A stretch of 64,000 nt of DNA. Origin: Pipra filicauda. Taxonomy: Eukaryota > Chordata > Aves > Passeriformes > Pipridae. The notes under the pieces are model-generated. The model was not told where the DNA came from. It made no database searches and saw nothing but the letters and a program-made list of their open reading frames with translations. The stretch is taken from NCBI RefSeq assembly GCF_003945595.2, contig NW_024104303.1:2225415-2289414 (forward strand), read 5' to 3'. This document shows, piece by piece, positions 1-13,030 of the stretch. The position numbers and the translations under genes were made by a program. Position 1 is the first letter of the stretch, and every line of letters begins with the position of its first letter.

Positions 1-3000
1 CCATATTGTGGTAGTCACATTTTACTTATTCACATGAAAATTCCGTGGGTGGAAGAAAACATTACGCCAATGTTAATTATTTCCAGCAGAAACTGTAAAA
101 CCCAGCAACATCCGTGTTTTCATCCACCAAGAACTATCAGCTATATTGTACTAATGTTGTGGCAAAATCTGGGAAAATTATGTCAGACCAGAATTAGAAA
201 AACTACTCCTACGTCTGTATGTTTACAGCATGATAGATGAGCTTCATGATCGTTTGCATATGTAATAATTCAGCATTCATTTTAGATTTCATGCTCTAAT
301 ATTTGTGTCAAGGGAAAACAATACATAGTTGTAAATAATCACTACTGCATCTATTGCATGCAGTACTTCTGTCTATTCATGCTATGCACAGGATAATGCT
401 CAGTGTGATAAGGAGGGTCATTGACACAGCTTGCAGATGGCTAGGATATGAAGGAGTGCAGTTGTGCTGCAGCTGATGAGCTTGCTCCTCAGCTAGCATA
501 GCGAATGGCTTTCCCTGATGAGGGTAGGATTGCACCAGGATGTGGAAAATGCCAGGCATTTCTGTAGCCCTTTTTGGCTATGGTTTTGTTAAATAAAACA
601 AATCATGCCCCCATAGCATTGCTTTCAGCCTAAAGAAAAACCTTTCTCCCTGCTGGTAGCAGTGATAACAGTGATGCTCAGTGTCCTTTCCTCTCTCAGT
701 CACCATTGCGCCAGAGGAAGTGGTGGTGCAGCTGCCTGCACAAGTGCCATTCTCAGGGCAGGAAGGGATTTGGAAGGGATAACGGGTGGACAAGAGCAGA
801 TGGGCAAAAGAAGCAGATTATAATGATCCTGCATTTCAGCTAGAATGGATCTTTTCTGTCTTTGATATGATAGTGCCTTGTCCTGTTTCTGTAATCTTAA
901 CAAAACTGCAAACACAAGAGAGATTTTTTTTTCTCTCCTCTCCCTCCCTAAAAGAGGCCTTTTCAATATTTTTCACTTCCATGCAGACTGAGGAATTTGC
1001 AAGAGGAGTGTGAGCCCATGCCAGGGTTAACACACAAGATAGATAAAACAGGGCACATGAAAGGGACACGATATGGTTAAGCAGGAGAAAAAGGGTGGTT
1101 CAGAATAGGTGTGTATTGACAAAGAGCTGCATCCTTCCAGATCCTCCAAGGGACAGCAGTGTGTGACTTGGCAGAAGCAGAAGTGCTTCTTTTATTTTGC
1201 TGTTTTGAGTTAGAGGAAAATAAATGTTTGCGGAATAAACACAGACTTAGGTTGTCCGAGGCAAAAGACAAAAAAAAAAAAAAAGAAAGAAAAAATGTGC
1301 TACTTAGGAAACACTTCGCCTGCTAACTCAAGAGGTTTCGTGAGTAGCCACCCAGTCTGGTATCCTAGTAATGAGTGACTGTTTCATCAGTGTTTATTCT
1401 CGTGTAGCTTATTTCTTTTCTGCTGCTGTTTTTTTGGAGTTGCTTTCTCATTTGTTCTTCTACTTACTCGTTTTTGTGTGATTTATCATGGTTGGTTTCA
1501 TATGCCTACTGCCTACAACAGTTTTTACTCTCTTGCAATCAAATCTTGCTGTCAGGCCATGTCACTCTTACCCAGGGGTTTCTAAGCATCCAGCTACCAT
1601 GGAAAGACAATCTGCACTGATGCACCAGATGTGGGTTCGACAGATGTGTTGTAGCCATATCATGGTCACTGAAAAGCCCCCAGTGTTCTTCTGTCACAGC
1701 TCTGCTAGACAGATAATGCACTCAGTCCTGAGTGAGAAATATAACGCAGCAGCAGAAAATTATATTATTGTGATAACTGCTTTGTTGTAATTATATTTCC
1801 TGCTGTAAAACATGGTTCTCAGCCCAAAGGGACCCTTTTCATCTTGTGTCCTTAAATCTTTTAAGTGCTATTTCTCTGGTTCCCTCAAGCTTTCCTGCCT
1901 AATGGCTAGCCATTCACTCTCAGACTGATGGGCATTTCTTCCTCACCCAGCCCTCTGGGGCCAGACCCTCAGGACAGACCTTGGCCATGCACCGTAGGAT
2001 GCAGCTGCAAGTGAGCAGCTTCTTCAGCTTCATGCAGTGCCAGTGCCTCCTAAGGACTGCTGGAGTTGGAGATGACATCCCGTCTTCAGGCAACAGTATT
2101 TTTCAGCCACCCAAGGACATACAATCTGCAAATTTATTCATGCATGTTGAGCTCTCCTAGTGCCATGGTACGACAGTGGCATATCCACAAAGATTCAATT
2201 CACTGACTGCAACAGATCAACTTTGTATGTAATTGTAACTTGGGTTCAACCGAGTCTGTAAAAAGTTAAGATGCACATGAAAATTACTAGCACTGTTCTT
2301 TGGGCTGCTCTCACTTCTGTTCCTGAGCAGAAAAATACATCAAGATTTTGGTGTACGCTTAAGGCTTTCCGGAGTATGGTAGCAGGAAGCTTTTGGATAT
2401 CACCGTTTTATTAGATGTGATATTTTTAGATCTTCATTCTTGGTGAAATCAATGCATGACACATTTTTAGGAGGAGAAAAATTTAACCTCAGTTTTAGCT
2501 TACTTTGACAAATACTTCAAGTAAGAAGTAAAAACAAAAAAAATTTCAAGCTTTGTTTTCCTTCCATGGTTAACAGATGAACTTTCCTAAATCTGAAGTA
2601 ATAGGAGCCTAGCATTATTGTGTTCCTTGCATTGTATCTGACTCAAACATACCCTTATCATGACTGACACCTTCCAGTATTTTCTAGGGTATTAACAGTT
2701 AAATAACAAGTGAGCAAACCTGAGGCATTTTTTGTGTCACCATTTGCAAGCACTTAATAACTATTGGAGCCATTAGCATGATGGGAAGTTTTGCTAGGAA
2801 AATCCCAGGGGCTAAAGTAATAAAAAACTCACTAGACTGAATGGGGCTGGTTTCAATGGCTTTTACTTCCCCGTAACAAGTGAGCAGTCTGTGCAGAAGC
2901 TTGAAGGAAGGCTTGCTTGCACAAAGCTGTGGTCCTGGGTATTGTGTGCTCCCCTACCATCCACTGCTGTCTCATGGAGGAAAGTGGTTGGAAAGTCAGC

Positions 3001-5549
3001 CTGGTCTGAGGCTGGGGGCCAGGGCAGTGGAAAAGCCCACATTACCCAAGCAGGTCTGGAGCTGGACAGCATGGCCTTCTTGACCCGGCTCCAGGCCAGG
3101 CATGAGCAGCAGGATGACAACTTGCACAACAGTGACTTCCTTCCAGAGCTGGCTGGGACGGCAACCCTTTGTTTTTATCATTTTTCAGTGTAGCATGAGC
3201 TGCACATTTAGTTGCTTGCTCAACTACAGTCCGCTTTTTCTTGAGTGCAGCCGATCAAGCCTCAGCACATAGGTTATCAGACCTAAGGACTCCAGAGAGG
3301 CTCAGAAACTCCACTTGAGACCAGTGTTCAGTGCAGTGGGTTGCATGTGGACTTTTCTCGATAACTTTGGTGCTTTCTCAGGAGCAAATTCCTACCTGCC
3401 TCAACCATACAGCTTCTTGTTGCTGTTTTTAATACATCAGAAATTATGTCAACAGAATGTTCTGTTGTTTCTCAACAACAGATTTAAAAAAAAAAAGTTG
3501 GAAAATTGGAAGCTTTCAATTGCAACTTTGAACAACGCTAGGAGAGCTTTCCTGTCAGCTCCATTGTTCCCACATTGGACTTTTCTGCTGCAGGCCTGGT
3601 GAGGATGCTGTCATTGTCTTTTTTCCTTGAATGTAGATCGCATGACTTGCATTGTTCCCGTCTCCGATGTTATTTTCCCAAGGCAGCCTATAATGAAGAA
3701 AATACATGCTCAAGCTAGAACAAAGTCCACTGCTGCCTCACTAGCTAGGAGGCCAAATACAGCATGTACAGTTTCAGCAGTGAGTAGTTGAATTTGAATG
3801 ATTGGCTTGGTTTCTGCAGAAACCAGCTCAGCAGAGCTTCTCCGTGCAGAGGATGGACTCATTATCAACATGGACAATCCTGCAAATAAGGAGATGCAGT
3901 TTTCTAGTCTTATGGGAACAGGTACAAAGAAGGGACAAAAGACTGTAGTCCTTTGCACGGGTTTCAGGTACTCTTTTCTAGGACTGCTGGAATCTAAAAG
4001 AGCTGCTGACAAAAGCTATGAAGTGGATTCATGTGTTTAATGACACCTCGGCATGGGAGAGTTTCATCCTCCCCATGCTGTAAAGTTGCTGCCAGACCCT
4101 AACAAAGTCACTTGATCAAAGGATTCAGTGCTTTGCACTGGAAGCTGGTAGTTCACCTCCCAGCTTCTTTTCTTTGGCATGCTTTGTTGGTCAGCAAAGT
4201 GATAGGCATAGAGTGGCACTATGGCACCAATAGCTGCAAGAAAGCTCAGTTTAGGGATGCTTTTTGGTATGGAAAAGCCAGTGTCTGTCACCTGACACAC
4301 TCTTCATGTTTGCAAAGCCCTTCAGAAAACATTCTTCTGTTTGATCTATGTACCTTTGTTATCCAAACATAAAGGTGTCTGCATAGCTTACAGTCATCAC
4401 TGCCTTAACTGGAAATAGCTGGCACCTTCTTGACAGGCATGACGAAAAGTCTGTATGCTGTGGGAACTGACTTGAGTTAGCTGCTAGACCTGCAGAGAAC
4501 ATCACTGAATGAAAAACAGGAGCAGTATGTTAACAAATAAATACCAAAATGACTGGAGAACCAGTTTGAAAACAGTGCCCAGTGGGTAGTGCTGGGAAGC
4601 CCTTATTGCTGCTGCCTGCACTGATCCTGCTCACTGGTGGTAAGACTGATTTCCACTTTCCATCTCAGCCAGGAAAATCTCAGGAGGCCCATCTTTGTTC
4701 TGGCATGATTGGTGTGTAAGGACTTCCCCAGCAGTGCTTACACATAAAACTCCTCTAACCTTGGAAGGAGTGAGCACCTTCCTTTAATTCAGTGTTCCCA
4801 ATAAAGTACCAGGCATTAGATTTCACTTCTGCATTGAACTCTGAATTTTATTCTGGGCTTTGTTCTCCTCAGCTTTGCAAAACAGAGAAAGGAGGAGGGG
4901 TAAGGCTCTTTGGCTTTGACACTATTGAAGCCTGAGGAGCCTCTGAATTTCGATTGAATAGAGCCCTAAGAAAAGATCTGTTGAAGGACTACGTTTCAGT
5001 GCATTAAGGATGTGTGTTTAGGACTTTCCATTACATAATGAGGCTGAAATGGATTAACAAGACCCAGGCTTTCTTTTTCTTGAGAATTGCTGCCTGCACT
5101 CTTTTTCTATTAATGATGCTTCAGTCACAGCACTTACAGAAAGGTTTTCTTTGTTGTTATAAGTTTGAGAAGTAAATTGCAGCATTGTTTCTCCTGATCA
5201 AGAGATTGATTAGTCAGAGGTCTCTAGCTGAAGGGAAAAAATGTTCCTCATTATCAAATTTAAATGCAAATGTATTTGCCAGGAAGAGTTTCAGATGGTG
5301 AGGAGGGCGGGGATGGGGCATGGGGGTTTGCCTTGCTCTTTTGATGTGTTCCCATAACCATTTACAGATCTTTGAAAGGCATCCTGCTCATCAGGTCAGT
5401 GAAGAAAGAGTGTGGGAACGATGCTCTTGAAAGAGAAAATTAACCATTGCCACTTCCAGCTGGGTGCTTCTTGTGATATTTTGATGAGTAATGGTGCATT
5501 AGTATATTTGTGGAGTTTGTTGTGTTTTGTCCACTCTTTCTCTTCCTAG
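1..5549 (+). other. LPAR1: LPAR1 last intron (3' part)
   Basis: This is non-coding sequence upstream of the terminal LPAR1 exon. It ends in a pyrimidine-rich tract and a TAG acceptor at 5547-5549. The open frames here are short, overlap on both strands and show no recognisable domain, so I treat them as chance. The large LPAR1 exon for transmembrane helices 1-6 is not present and must lie beyond the left edge. Visible minor features are an A-rich run near 1269-1296 and an A run near 3486-3496. I see no recognisable transposon here. Confidence 0.75.
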
Positions 5550-5851
5550 GTGCTTTCATAATCTGCTGGACCCCAGGATTAGTCTTGCTGCTCCTTGATG
5601 TTTGCTGTCCCCAGTGCAACGTCCTGGCCTATGAAAAATTCTTCCTGCTCCTGGCAGAGTTCAACTCTGCCATGAACCCCATCATCTACTCCTACCGGGA
5701 CAAGGAAATGAGCGCAACCTTCAAGCAGATCCTCTGCTGCCAGCGCAGTGAGAGCGCCAATGGCCCCACCGAAGGCTCAGATCGGTCGGCATCCTCGCTC
5801 AACCACACTATCTTGGCTGGTGTCCACAGCAACGACCACTCTGTGGTGTAA
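5550..5851 (+). CDS. LPAR1: LPAR1 terminal coding exon (TM7 and C-terminal tail)
   Basis: This is the last exon of lysophosphatidic acid receptor 1, a plasma-membrane G-protein-coupled receptor that binds lysophosphatidic acid and signals through Gi, Gq and G12/13. The exon follows a TTCCTAG acceptor and begins with two bases that complete a glycine codon. It encodes about 100 residues: the end of helix 6 (AFIICWTPG), the extracellular loop 3 region with paired cysteines (DVCCPQC), helix 7 with the class A signature NPIIY, a helix-8 segment with CC likely palmitoylated, and a serine-rich tail ending HSVV, the known PDZ-binding end of LPAR1. The tail (SSLNHTILAGVHSNDHSVV) is the LPAR1 hallmark and excludes LPAR2 and LPAR3. 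The stop is TAA at 5849-5851. The frame stays open upstream to 5510, but that ATG lies in the intron and is not a real start. All earlier exons are outside the window. Confidence 0.97.
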
Positions 5852-6583
5852 AACCACAGCCAGCCACGTGACCGACAAAGAGCAGCAGGCTACGCCACAG
5901 AGCGGGGTGGGTGCATGGGCCCGGGGAAGGTAACCCACTCACAATGTTTTCTTAAACACTAATGGACTACAAGTGCCTCTTTTCCAGGGAGCCTGGCACA
6001 CCAGTGCAGACCACCCCGTCCACAGGACTGGCCAGGATGCAAGGCCTTTGATTTCTACTTTAGAAAAGTAGAAGGTAGATGCCTTGAGGCGGAGGGCATC
6101 GATAGCCCGTGGAAAGCTTCGCTGAGACTTTGTTGGACTTCGCTGCATCTTGGTGCCAGTCTGAGTCAACTCTGATTAATTAAGCTTATAACTGCTTCAC
6201 TGCATTTACACGTAGCCACTTAGTATTTTTAAAAAGGGAGTAAAGGGGATAAAAGTATGCCTATCATTTAATAGACATGTAATATGTATCACCATCAGCA
6301 TGCTTGTGATGAACGTTTTCTGTGCAGGGAGTAAAACTGTGCTCTAGTCTTTGTATCCTTAGCCACATTGCCATAACTACAGTAAAAACAAAAGTATTTT
6401 TTTCTAACACAGGCAACAGGAAGATGATGGAAACTGACTCTTCTTACCTTCATTACTGGCGTTAGAGAATGCATGTTCTGTGTGTATGCAGATTGTTTTA
6501 ATTATGAAAAAAAAAGCTCTTTGTAAAGTCTACAGGAAAGTAGAAAAGCATAGACTGTATTCCAATGTTTGTTTAGATTACGA

Positions 6584-6589
6584 AATAAA
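6584..6589 (+). promoter_or_regulatory. LPAR1: candidate LPAR1 polyadenylation signal
   Basis: A canonical AATAAA hexamer lies 733 bases past the LPAR1 stop codon, followed within 30 bases by GT-containing sequence. It is the first canonical signal I find after the stop codon. Usage is inferred. Confidence 0.45.
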
Positions 6590-7311
6590 CAGTACTTTAG
6601 TCACAATGTATATAAGGTTCTTCTTTGAAGTGCAGTATGAAATGAGTAACATGTGAGGGGTACCAAGTTTTTTATGGACAAGTTCTTAAGATAGAACACA
6701 TCCCTAGGGCTCTTAAAGGGCTACAATCAAGTTGGTAAATTAAAAAAAAAATGTATTTATGTCATTGGAATGTTTTTCTTGTTCATGGCAAAAAACTTAA
6801 GCATTTTTAATGTGAAAAAAGTGTAAGTTTTTATGGAACTTTTCTTGTAATTGAAAACAAAACACCTTTTGCATTTTTGCACTGAGAAATATTTGTAGGG
6901 TATCTTTTAAATTACTATACCCTTCACTTCAAAAGCATTGAGCTATTAAGAACCGAGGTACAATTTTATTTTGTGAAGTCAAGACTTTACTACATATTCA
7001 TCTATTGAAAATGACTGGACTGTGCTACAGATAATAGGCACACATGCACATTGTTATAAATAGCTAAGCTAACAGGTGGACTTTTTCATACCAGACTGTT
7101 TGGAAGAGAAATGCCACTCATGTGAATATCGGTTGCCCAGAATCACTGACATTAAAAAAGACTCCTTAACAGGGCTAAGTGTAAGCAAAGGTGGGATCTT
7201 GCTGATAAAAAACTTGGGACCTTTCTCTGTGAAACTGTATGATCATCTAACAATGTAAAATATATCAAGAGTAAATTCCTGGGGCCATTTGTCTCATCGT
7301 CATTTGCCTCT

Positions 7312-7378
7312 ATACCAAAAAAAACCCAACACCCAAACAAAAAAATAAACACTCCCAAAAAAACCCCACAAAATAAAA
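7312..7378. repeat. A/C-rich low-complexity tract
   Basis: About 67 bases are almost entirely A and C on the plus strand (runs of A separated by CCC, CAC and CCAAC), with only scattered T. The same composition recurs at 10832-10922 and 33798-33870, and its complement at 26700-26765 and 52868-53080. Confidence 0.8.
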
Positions 7379-7380
7379 TC

Positions 7381-10300
7381 AGAGATGTATATCCTTCAGT
7401 GTACCCTACTGAAATGTAACTTAGAGAACAATGTTCTCCCATTTGGGCAGGGAAGAAATGGAGGGGAGAGAGTCAGCCCAGCAAAATTCAGTGTTTTTAG
7501 CATCTCTTGCTTTGAGGACAAGTAAAATTGCTTGGAACAGGCAGTTTCTTGCTGAAGGAGGGAAGAGAAACAAGCGAGTAAAACTTACCTCCACTGAATA
7601 AAGTGAGAGTTTTGACACTGCTTTCAGTAAAACTGAAATTCACCTGAACTGTCAAGCTAATTTTGTGTGGACACTGTGCAAGGTGGAGTAGGCAGAGAGG
7701 ATAAACATAACATTATCTGCCAGTTGACCAAGGTTTTGAATATAAACACTTGCTTTTGGCAAAACAGCTCTTATTTTTCTGACTGTATTTGAGAGCAAGT
7801 GAATGTACAGGTTGATTTGGTTTTATTCACATAACCATACTGAGAAAGTGAAGAACAGTCTGTATGAATTTCTTCTTTAAAAAGCATCTGCATGCTAATC
7901 CATTCATCATTTTTTCTTAGTGCCTGCTTGATGGTTGAACTAGTGCAGGTAAGCAGAAGAAAGAAGAGGGTAAGACTGCCTCCAAAGACAGGGGACATCT
8001 GACTGAAAAACAATTTCTTTTTCTGAAGAGCGCTTGAACTTCCTTGCTTCCCTGGATCCAGTGAGAGCAATTTTCCCTGTCTCTAACATCCCCACAAAAA
8101 AATAGATCATAGACACTTTATTTTAGGGTGGAGGTTTTTTTGGTGGGCGTTGTTGATCTTTCCAAGTGTCCTTTATACTGCTGGGGAGAATGGTGTTCTC
8201 ATAATAGCAGAAAATCATTCACCCCAGTTTACCTGCTCAAAGTGTAGTGGGTTTTGAGAAGCCATGGGTGAAAAATTTCAAACCAGGGGTGCAGTCGTTC
8301 AAGACATGTGGGTGGGTGCAGAGGCCCCTTGTGAGGATGAATGCCCAAGGAGGCTTTTTGGTTGTCATTGTCATGGCAACAGCAGTTGCTGTCCAGGTAC
8401 ATTGATCAGCCCGTCTCCAAGGAGGCACTGGACAATTCAAGAAGCTGGACCCTTTGAACCCTTAGCAGCAGCTAAATTTCAGTTGTCAGGTATATTAATC
8501 CAGGAGCACTTCTGGCAGCAGGTGGTCTTCTTCTAAACAGTGAAGTGCAATGCTTTAGATCAAAGGCTACAGGAGGCAAACATTGTACAACTGCACTAGA
8601 GGAACTCACTGAGCATTTGGCTGCTGTTTAAAAATTTGGTTAGTGCTTTGTGTTGTTGACATGTTGTCTGTATATCCTTGGGAAATCTGATCTATGAATT
8701 GAGTGGTTCTTTGCAAGCTAGTGAACTTAAAGCTGCAGTGAGCAAAGAGAATAAAAACCAGAGCTGCAATAGAAGGATTCATTTGCTGTCTTCTTTAGAA
8801 TGGTTCTCATGCCATTTGTTTTCATCCCAGAATTTTTCTAAGTTTTACTTCTCTGTTCAGACTTCCCAGCTTCATTGTGCAGTTATAGAACTCACTTCTG
8901 CTATGTGAAAACATGGTACAAAGTACTTAGGGGAAACTCTTATTTTTACTTATCTAAAATTCTTCAAAAGGTTTTAGAAGACTTCTTAAAATACCAACGA
9001 TCCTCCCACAGTCATTAAAATTCTTCTGTTGCTGGCTGCCTCTTGTCTAAGTAAATCCTCTTGAAGTTCAAATGTAATGGTGTTTGTGTCAGCAACTGTA
9101 GTGGTGGGGAGTTGTGTTTTAAAAAGAATATGGTTGATGCAATCATTTACAGGTCAAGGAAAACGTGTTTTCCTACTTCATGTTTTTTTAGAGGCAGCAC
9201 AATCTGAAAACTAATTGAAAAGATGGCCTTTGAATGGAGAATTACTAAGTAGAATTTTAATTCCCTGTTGCTATATAGAGAGAGTCTGGGTGACTCATTG
9301 GTCAAAAAAAGCACAGCTTTTATATAAAAATTTGGAAGTATATTCTGTGTATGTTCAACACATTGATTTTCTTGTCAACACCTTTCTTGTTCTGTGTGTT
9401 CTGAAATATCCTGGTAGGTTCAGGCTGGCTCCCAAATGAGATACTGAAAGCTCAGCAGATAGGAGAGAGGGCAGACCAAATAAAGGCTTTTTCAGTGATT
9501 CCTGAATCTAAGCACACCTGTCTGTCCATAGTGCAGCAGTACCAGGGGTTTTTTGAATAGTTGCCGCAAGATCCAATATTGCTTCCTTAACTCTGTCCTT
9601 CCTAAATAGTCGCAGCTGTGGCACTGTTTAAACAAGCTGGCAACAAAGGCTCATAGTAGGTTACTTGGTGAAAAGGAACTATGCTATCTTCATGATGCAA
9701 ATTAAGTCTGGGTAACTTGGATGTCAAACAGGAAAGGACATGTTTTTATGTCCAATGGGTTGGTTATGCTTCCCCTTCTGAGTAACTTTTCCATATCAGC
9801 ATCAATTTCACCCAGTATGGGATTTCACTGAAATTAAACTTTCCAGGCCGTTCTATGTAGTATGGTTTTTGGTTTGTACCTCTGTGATGGTCAGGGGTTT
9901 AGCCATGGCCAGTCTGGATCCTAGGAGCAATTTTTGGGGGGAAACTCAAGTGGGCTCTGCTTCTAAAGCAGGTTTTGTAGCTTTTCCTGAACATCCGTGT
10001 TTCCCCAGAAGTATGCTACCAGATACCATACTTAACTACTGTAAAGCCAGTTGGGGTTTCTGTCTATGACACTGCCGCAGCCAGATCTGTCTCTTCTCAC
10101 TGCAGTAGGTGTCCACAGACTAAAACCACACAGCTTTTTCTGTGAAATAAATAAAAGCCCACACAGTAGATTGTTTTTCCCAGGTGGGATTAAAAGGACA
10201 CCCTCAGATGGAGAGGCTTTGAATACAAACACCTGTGGTCTGTCTTTCAATTGGTTTGAATCAAGGTGATGCAAAGCAGAGCAGGCAAAGGCATTTCTCT

Positions 10301-12849
10301 AGGGTGTCACCGCCATCCCATGCAGAGGTGTGACCCCATCCCTGTTGTATCTGTCATTCTTTTGGGTCCCTTCTGACCACAAGACTGGATGGAGCTGGCA
10401 GAGGTCAGCCTTAGTGAACTGACTTTTTTTCCTCTTGGTGCAGAAGTAACATAAGCTAAATACAGGCTTTTCCTTTTTCTGGTCTTCTTTAAGGCTTTCT
10501 TGTTGTTTCAAGTGTACTGTCATGTCCTTTCCAACCAGTTCTTGCTGTTAGCCATTGGTCTGTGCTACACACTAATGTCTCTATGGAAGGGATTTGCAAC
10601 TGCAATCTCATTTGTTCAGACAAATTGCTTGGGTTCTGCCATTTGATTGGAAAGACCACTTCCAAAAGACATTTAGCTTAAAGAGTATTTACTCCCACAC
10701 TTGTCCAGTGCCTCAAGAAAAAGTGCCCATGACTTTCCTCCCATTTTCCTGTCTTAGAGGATTTTCCAAGAAGCTGTTTACCCAGCTTCTGTTTCTTAAG
10801 TTTATCAAGGAGAAAAAAGGGGACTGATACTAAAAAACAAACCAAACCACAATAAAACAGAAGTGTCAACAAACAAAAACCCTACAAAACAAAAAATTTA
10901 AAAAACTACAACAAAAAACCACAGAATACATCAATATTAAACTATGCTGCTGTCTCCTGCGGTACATAGAAATCCAACCCCCTGATAGCTGCCAACATTT
11001 TAACAAAAGCCTCCATGAAATGTTCCCGTTTGCCTGTGATAAACTTCTGATAACTTCTGATAAACCAGAAGTGTATGTGGGAGACTCAGGAATCTGTTCA
11101 CTTGTTTTCCTGCTTAAATAAAGATGTGTTTGTAACTCAAAAGTATAGGGAGAGCCAATAAGGTTTGGCAAAAAATTTTATTATTAAATGCACTTACTGT
11201 AAATGTTTAGAGGTTATATCTAGTACAATAAAGTATCTGGCATGTGTAATATGGAGTGTGAAAGAAATACCCTTTGTCGAGAGAGCTGGTATTTTGGATG
11301 TGGAGGGGAGTTATTCAAAAAACGTGACTGAGACACAGGCTGGTCTCTTTCAGGAGACAGCAGAGGGCTGAAACACAGGGACAAGGAAGGGACAGGTTAT
11401 TTCCAGTAAATCACTTAATCATCCATTCTGTTCCTGATTCTTACCTCCCCACCTTCCTTTCAAGGCCATATTTACACCAGTTAACCTCAGGTCTCCTCTT
11501 GTTGCTATATAGAAAATTTTTCCTGCACAGAGAAAACGAATCTGCTGCTTCTTTTCCCTCCTCCTCTTCTTTCTTTTCTCCTTTAGCTTTCTTCCTTTTC
11601 CTTTCACCTTTTACCTTACTTTCCTTTTCTGTTATGCATGGACATGTTTGTCCTACAATGTGTCCCCAGTTTTAACCATAGGAGGTCATTAATTGTCTAA
11701 ACCAAAGCTGATTGGCTTATATATAGAAGTGAATGTGTCCACACACAGATCTGCAAAGCCATAGGAAGGAAGGAGGTAGAAATGAAATAAAAAGCATTAT
11801 TTCAGTGCTGCTAAAGTATAGCTCATTTAAGACTATTTACATGCTAACTCCTATTTCACATTTTGAAGACAAGAGGAGTTACATAAAGGGTTCATTAACC
11901 CCCTGCCTTTTGTTAGAGAAGCCAATCACTTACGCACCAATAGAAACCAAGTGTCTGCTTCAGCAAAATGAAAGAAACTAAAATTGGTGTTCCTAATGAC
12001 TTGGGGCATTATTAAGTACAAAAATGAAAAAAAAAGAGGAGAGTTCAATTTTTTTCATCTCCCAGATCCTGGTGATTCATGACTAATGCCCTGGTGCTGG
12101 GCTTTCAATGGCATGTCATGTGCAATGTAAAGCAGCCCCATAGAGCTTGAGTGCTGGACATAATGATCAGAAAGCCAAAATACACAATTGCTAAATAAAT
12201 CATGCCTCATGAAAATGCACTGCAGTGCCTCTGGGATTTTCTGTTTAAGCCCTGGATCACCATTTGCTGGGAAAGTCAGACTGTTTATATGGCAAATCTG
12301 TTAACATTAAATACACAACACGTGCAGTGACACAACCGCAGCCTCAGCATGCAATAGGCAGCACACAGAGCAGGAGCTCTGAGAGCAGAGAGCCAGCACG
12401 TTTGAGATCACAATGCTCAGAGCCAGCAGTGCACTTCCCTGCATTGCATGGGCCAACACTCCCGTTCTGCTTTGTGCCTTTTTGTGCTCCTTCAGGCCAG
12501 GTGTGTCGGGATGGACAGGCCTGCTGCACATGAGCTGGTCCCAGCAGAAGCAGATGCAAGTCTAAAGCCTTTCTCCTCTTAACTGCTTAGGCTTTACACA
12601 GTTGTGGATCTGCTTCTCCCTTCTCTAGTCCTTGCATGCTCAACCTCATGCTGAAAATTCTTGTCACCCCTCAAAGAGTCTGTCCAGTTCCTCATGTTTT
12701 TTGCCTTTCTCTATGCCTCCGCCAGGAATCCTAAACCATCTTTGTGTCAAACTGCAAGGTAAATGCCAGGTGCTTCACACCTCAGATACAGCTCCTCTGG
12801 GGGACGAGGTAGGAATGGAGTTAAATTCCGTTGACAGCTGGCCACAAAT
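7381..12849. other. intergenic, no gene found
   Basis: No supported gene is visible. Open frames stay below about 100 codons, overlap on both strands and show no recognisable domain. The stretch includes a pyrimidine-rich run at about 11550-11625 and the A/C-rich tract at 10832-10922. No clear transposon was recognised. Confidence 0.6.
10832..10922. repeat. A/C-rich low-complexity tract
   Basis: About 90 bases are dominated by A runs with interspersed C (AAACAAACC-like), resembling the tracts at 7312 and 33798. It probably arose by slippage or as the decayed tail of a retroposon; no source element can be named. Confidence 0.75.
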
Positions 12850-13030
12850 GGTGTTCGAAGGGCACGGTGTTGGAGCCAGTTCAGTTTAATATCTGGCTGT
12901 CACTATCCTTGGAGATATTTAAAAGATGTGTAGATGTGGCATTTAGGGACACAGATTACTAGTGGACTTAGTGCTAGGTTAATGGTTATACTCTATGATC
13001 TTAAAGATCTTTTATAACCCAAATAATTTG
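12850..13030 (+). mobile_element. CR1 LINE fragment, 3' end, internally deleted
   Basis: Two blocks match the familiar avian CR1 sequence. Positions 12850-12893 resemble the reverse-transcriptase region (a GGGCACGGTGTTGGAGCCAG-like string followed by TTTAATATCT). Positions 12907-13022 resemble the terminal 3' region (GGAGATATTTAAAAGATGTG, TAGATGTGGCATTTAGGGAC, then ATGATCTTAAAGATCTTTT). The sequence between these blocks in full CR1 is missing, so the copy carries an internal deletion as well as 5' truncation. It lies in plus orientation, is diverged, and cannot encode protein. An (AAAT)n run follows at 13043-13057. Confidence 0.85.

Larger units (their letters stand above)
5852..7380 (+). other. 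LPAR1: LPAR1 3' UTR (probable extent)
   Basis: AT-rich sequence with no sustained open frame directly follows the LPAR1 stop. Polyadenylation hexamers on the plus strand occur at 6584-6589 (AATAAA), 6739-6744 (ATTAAA), 7344-7349 and 7372-7377 (both AATAAA within an A/C-rich tract). I infer at least one 3' end near 6605 and possibly a longer isoform. A Pumilio-type site, TGTATATA, lies at 6607-6614 and would be present only in the longer forms. The true cleavage site cannot be fixed from sequence alone. Confidence 0.55.

Noticed and set aside
2863..3193. GC-richer stretch with overlapping open frames on both strands in the LPAR1 intron
   Set aside because: No domain, no splice-site support and no match to LPAR1 exons.
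5510..5549. ATG at 5510 as a start for the LPAR1 terminal frame
   Set aside because: It lies upstream of the TTCCTAG acceptor in the intron, and LPAR1 helices 1-6 are encoded by earlier exons.
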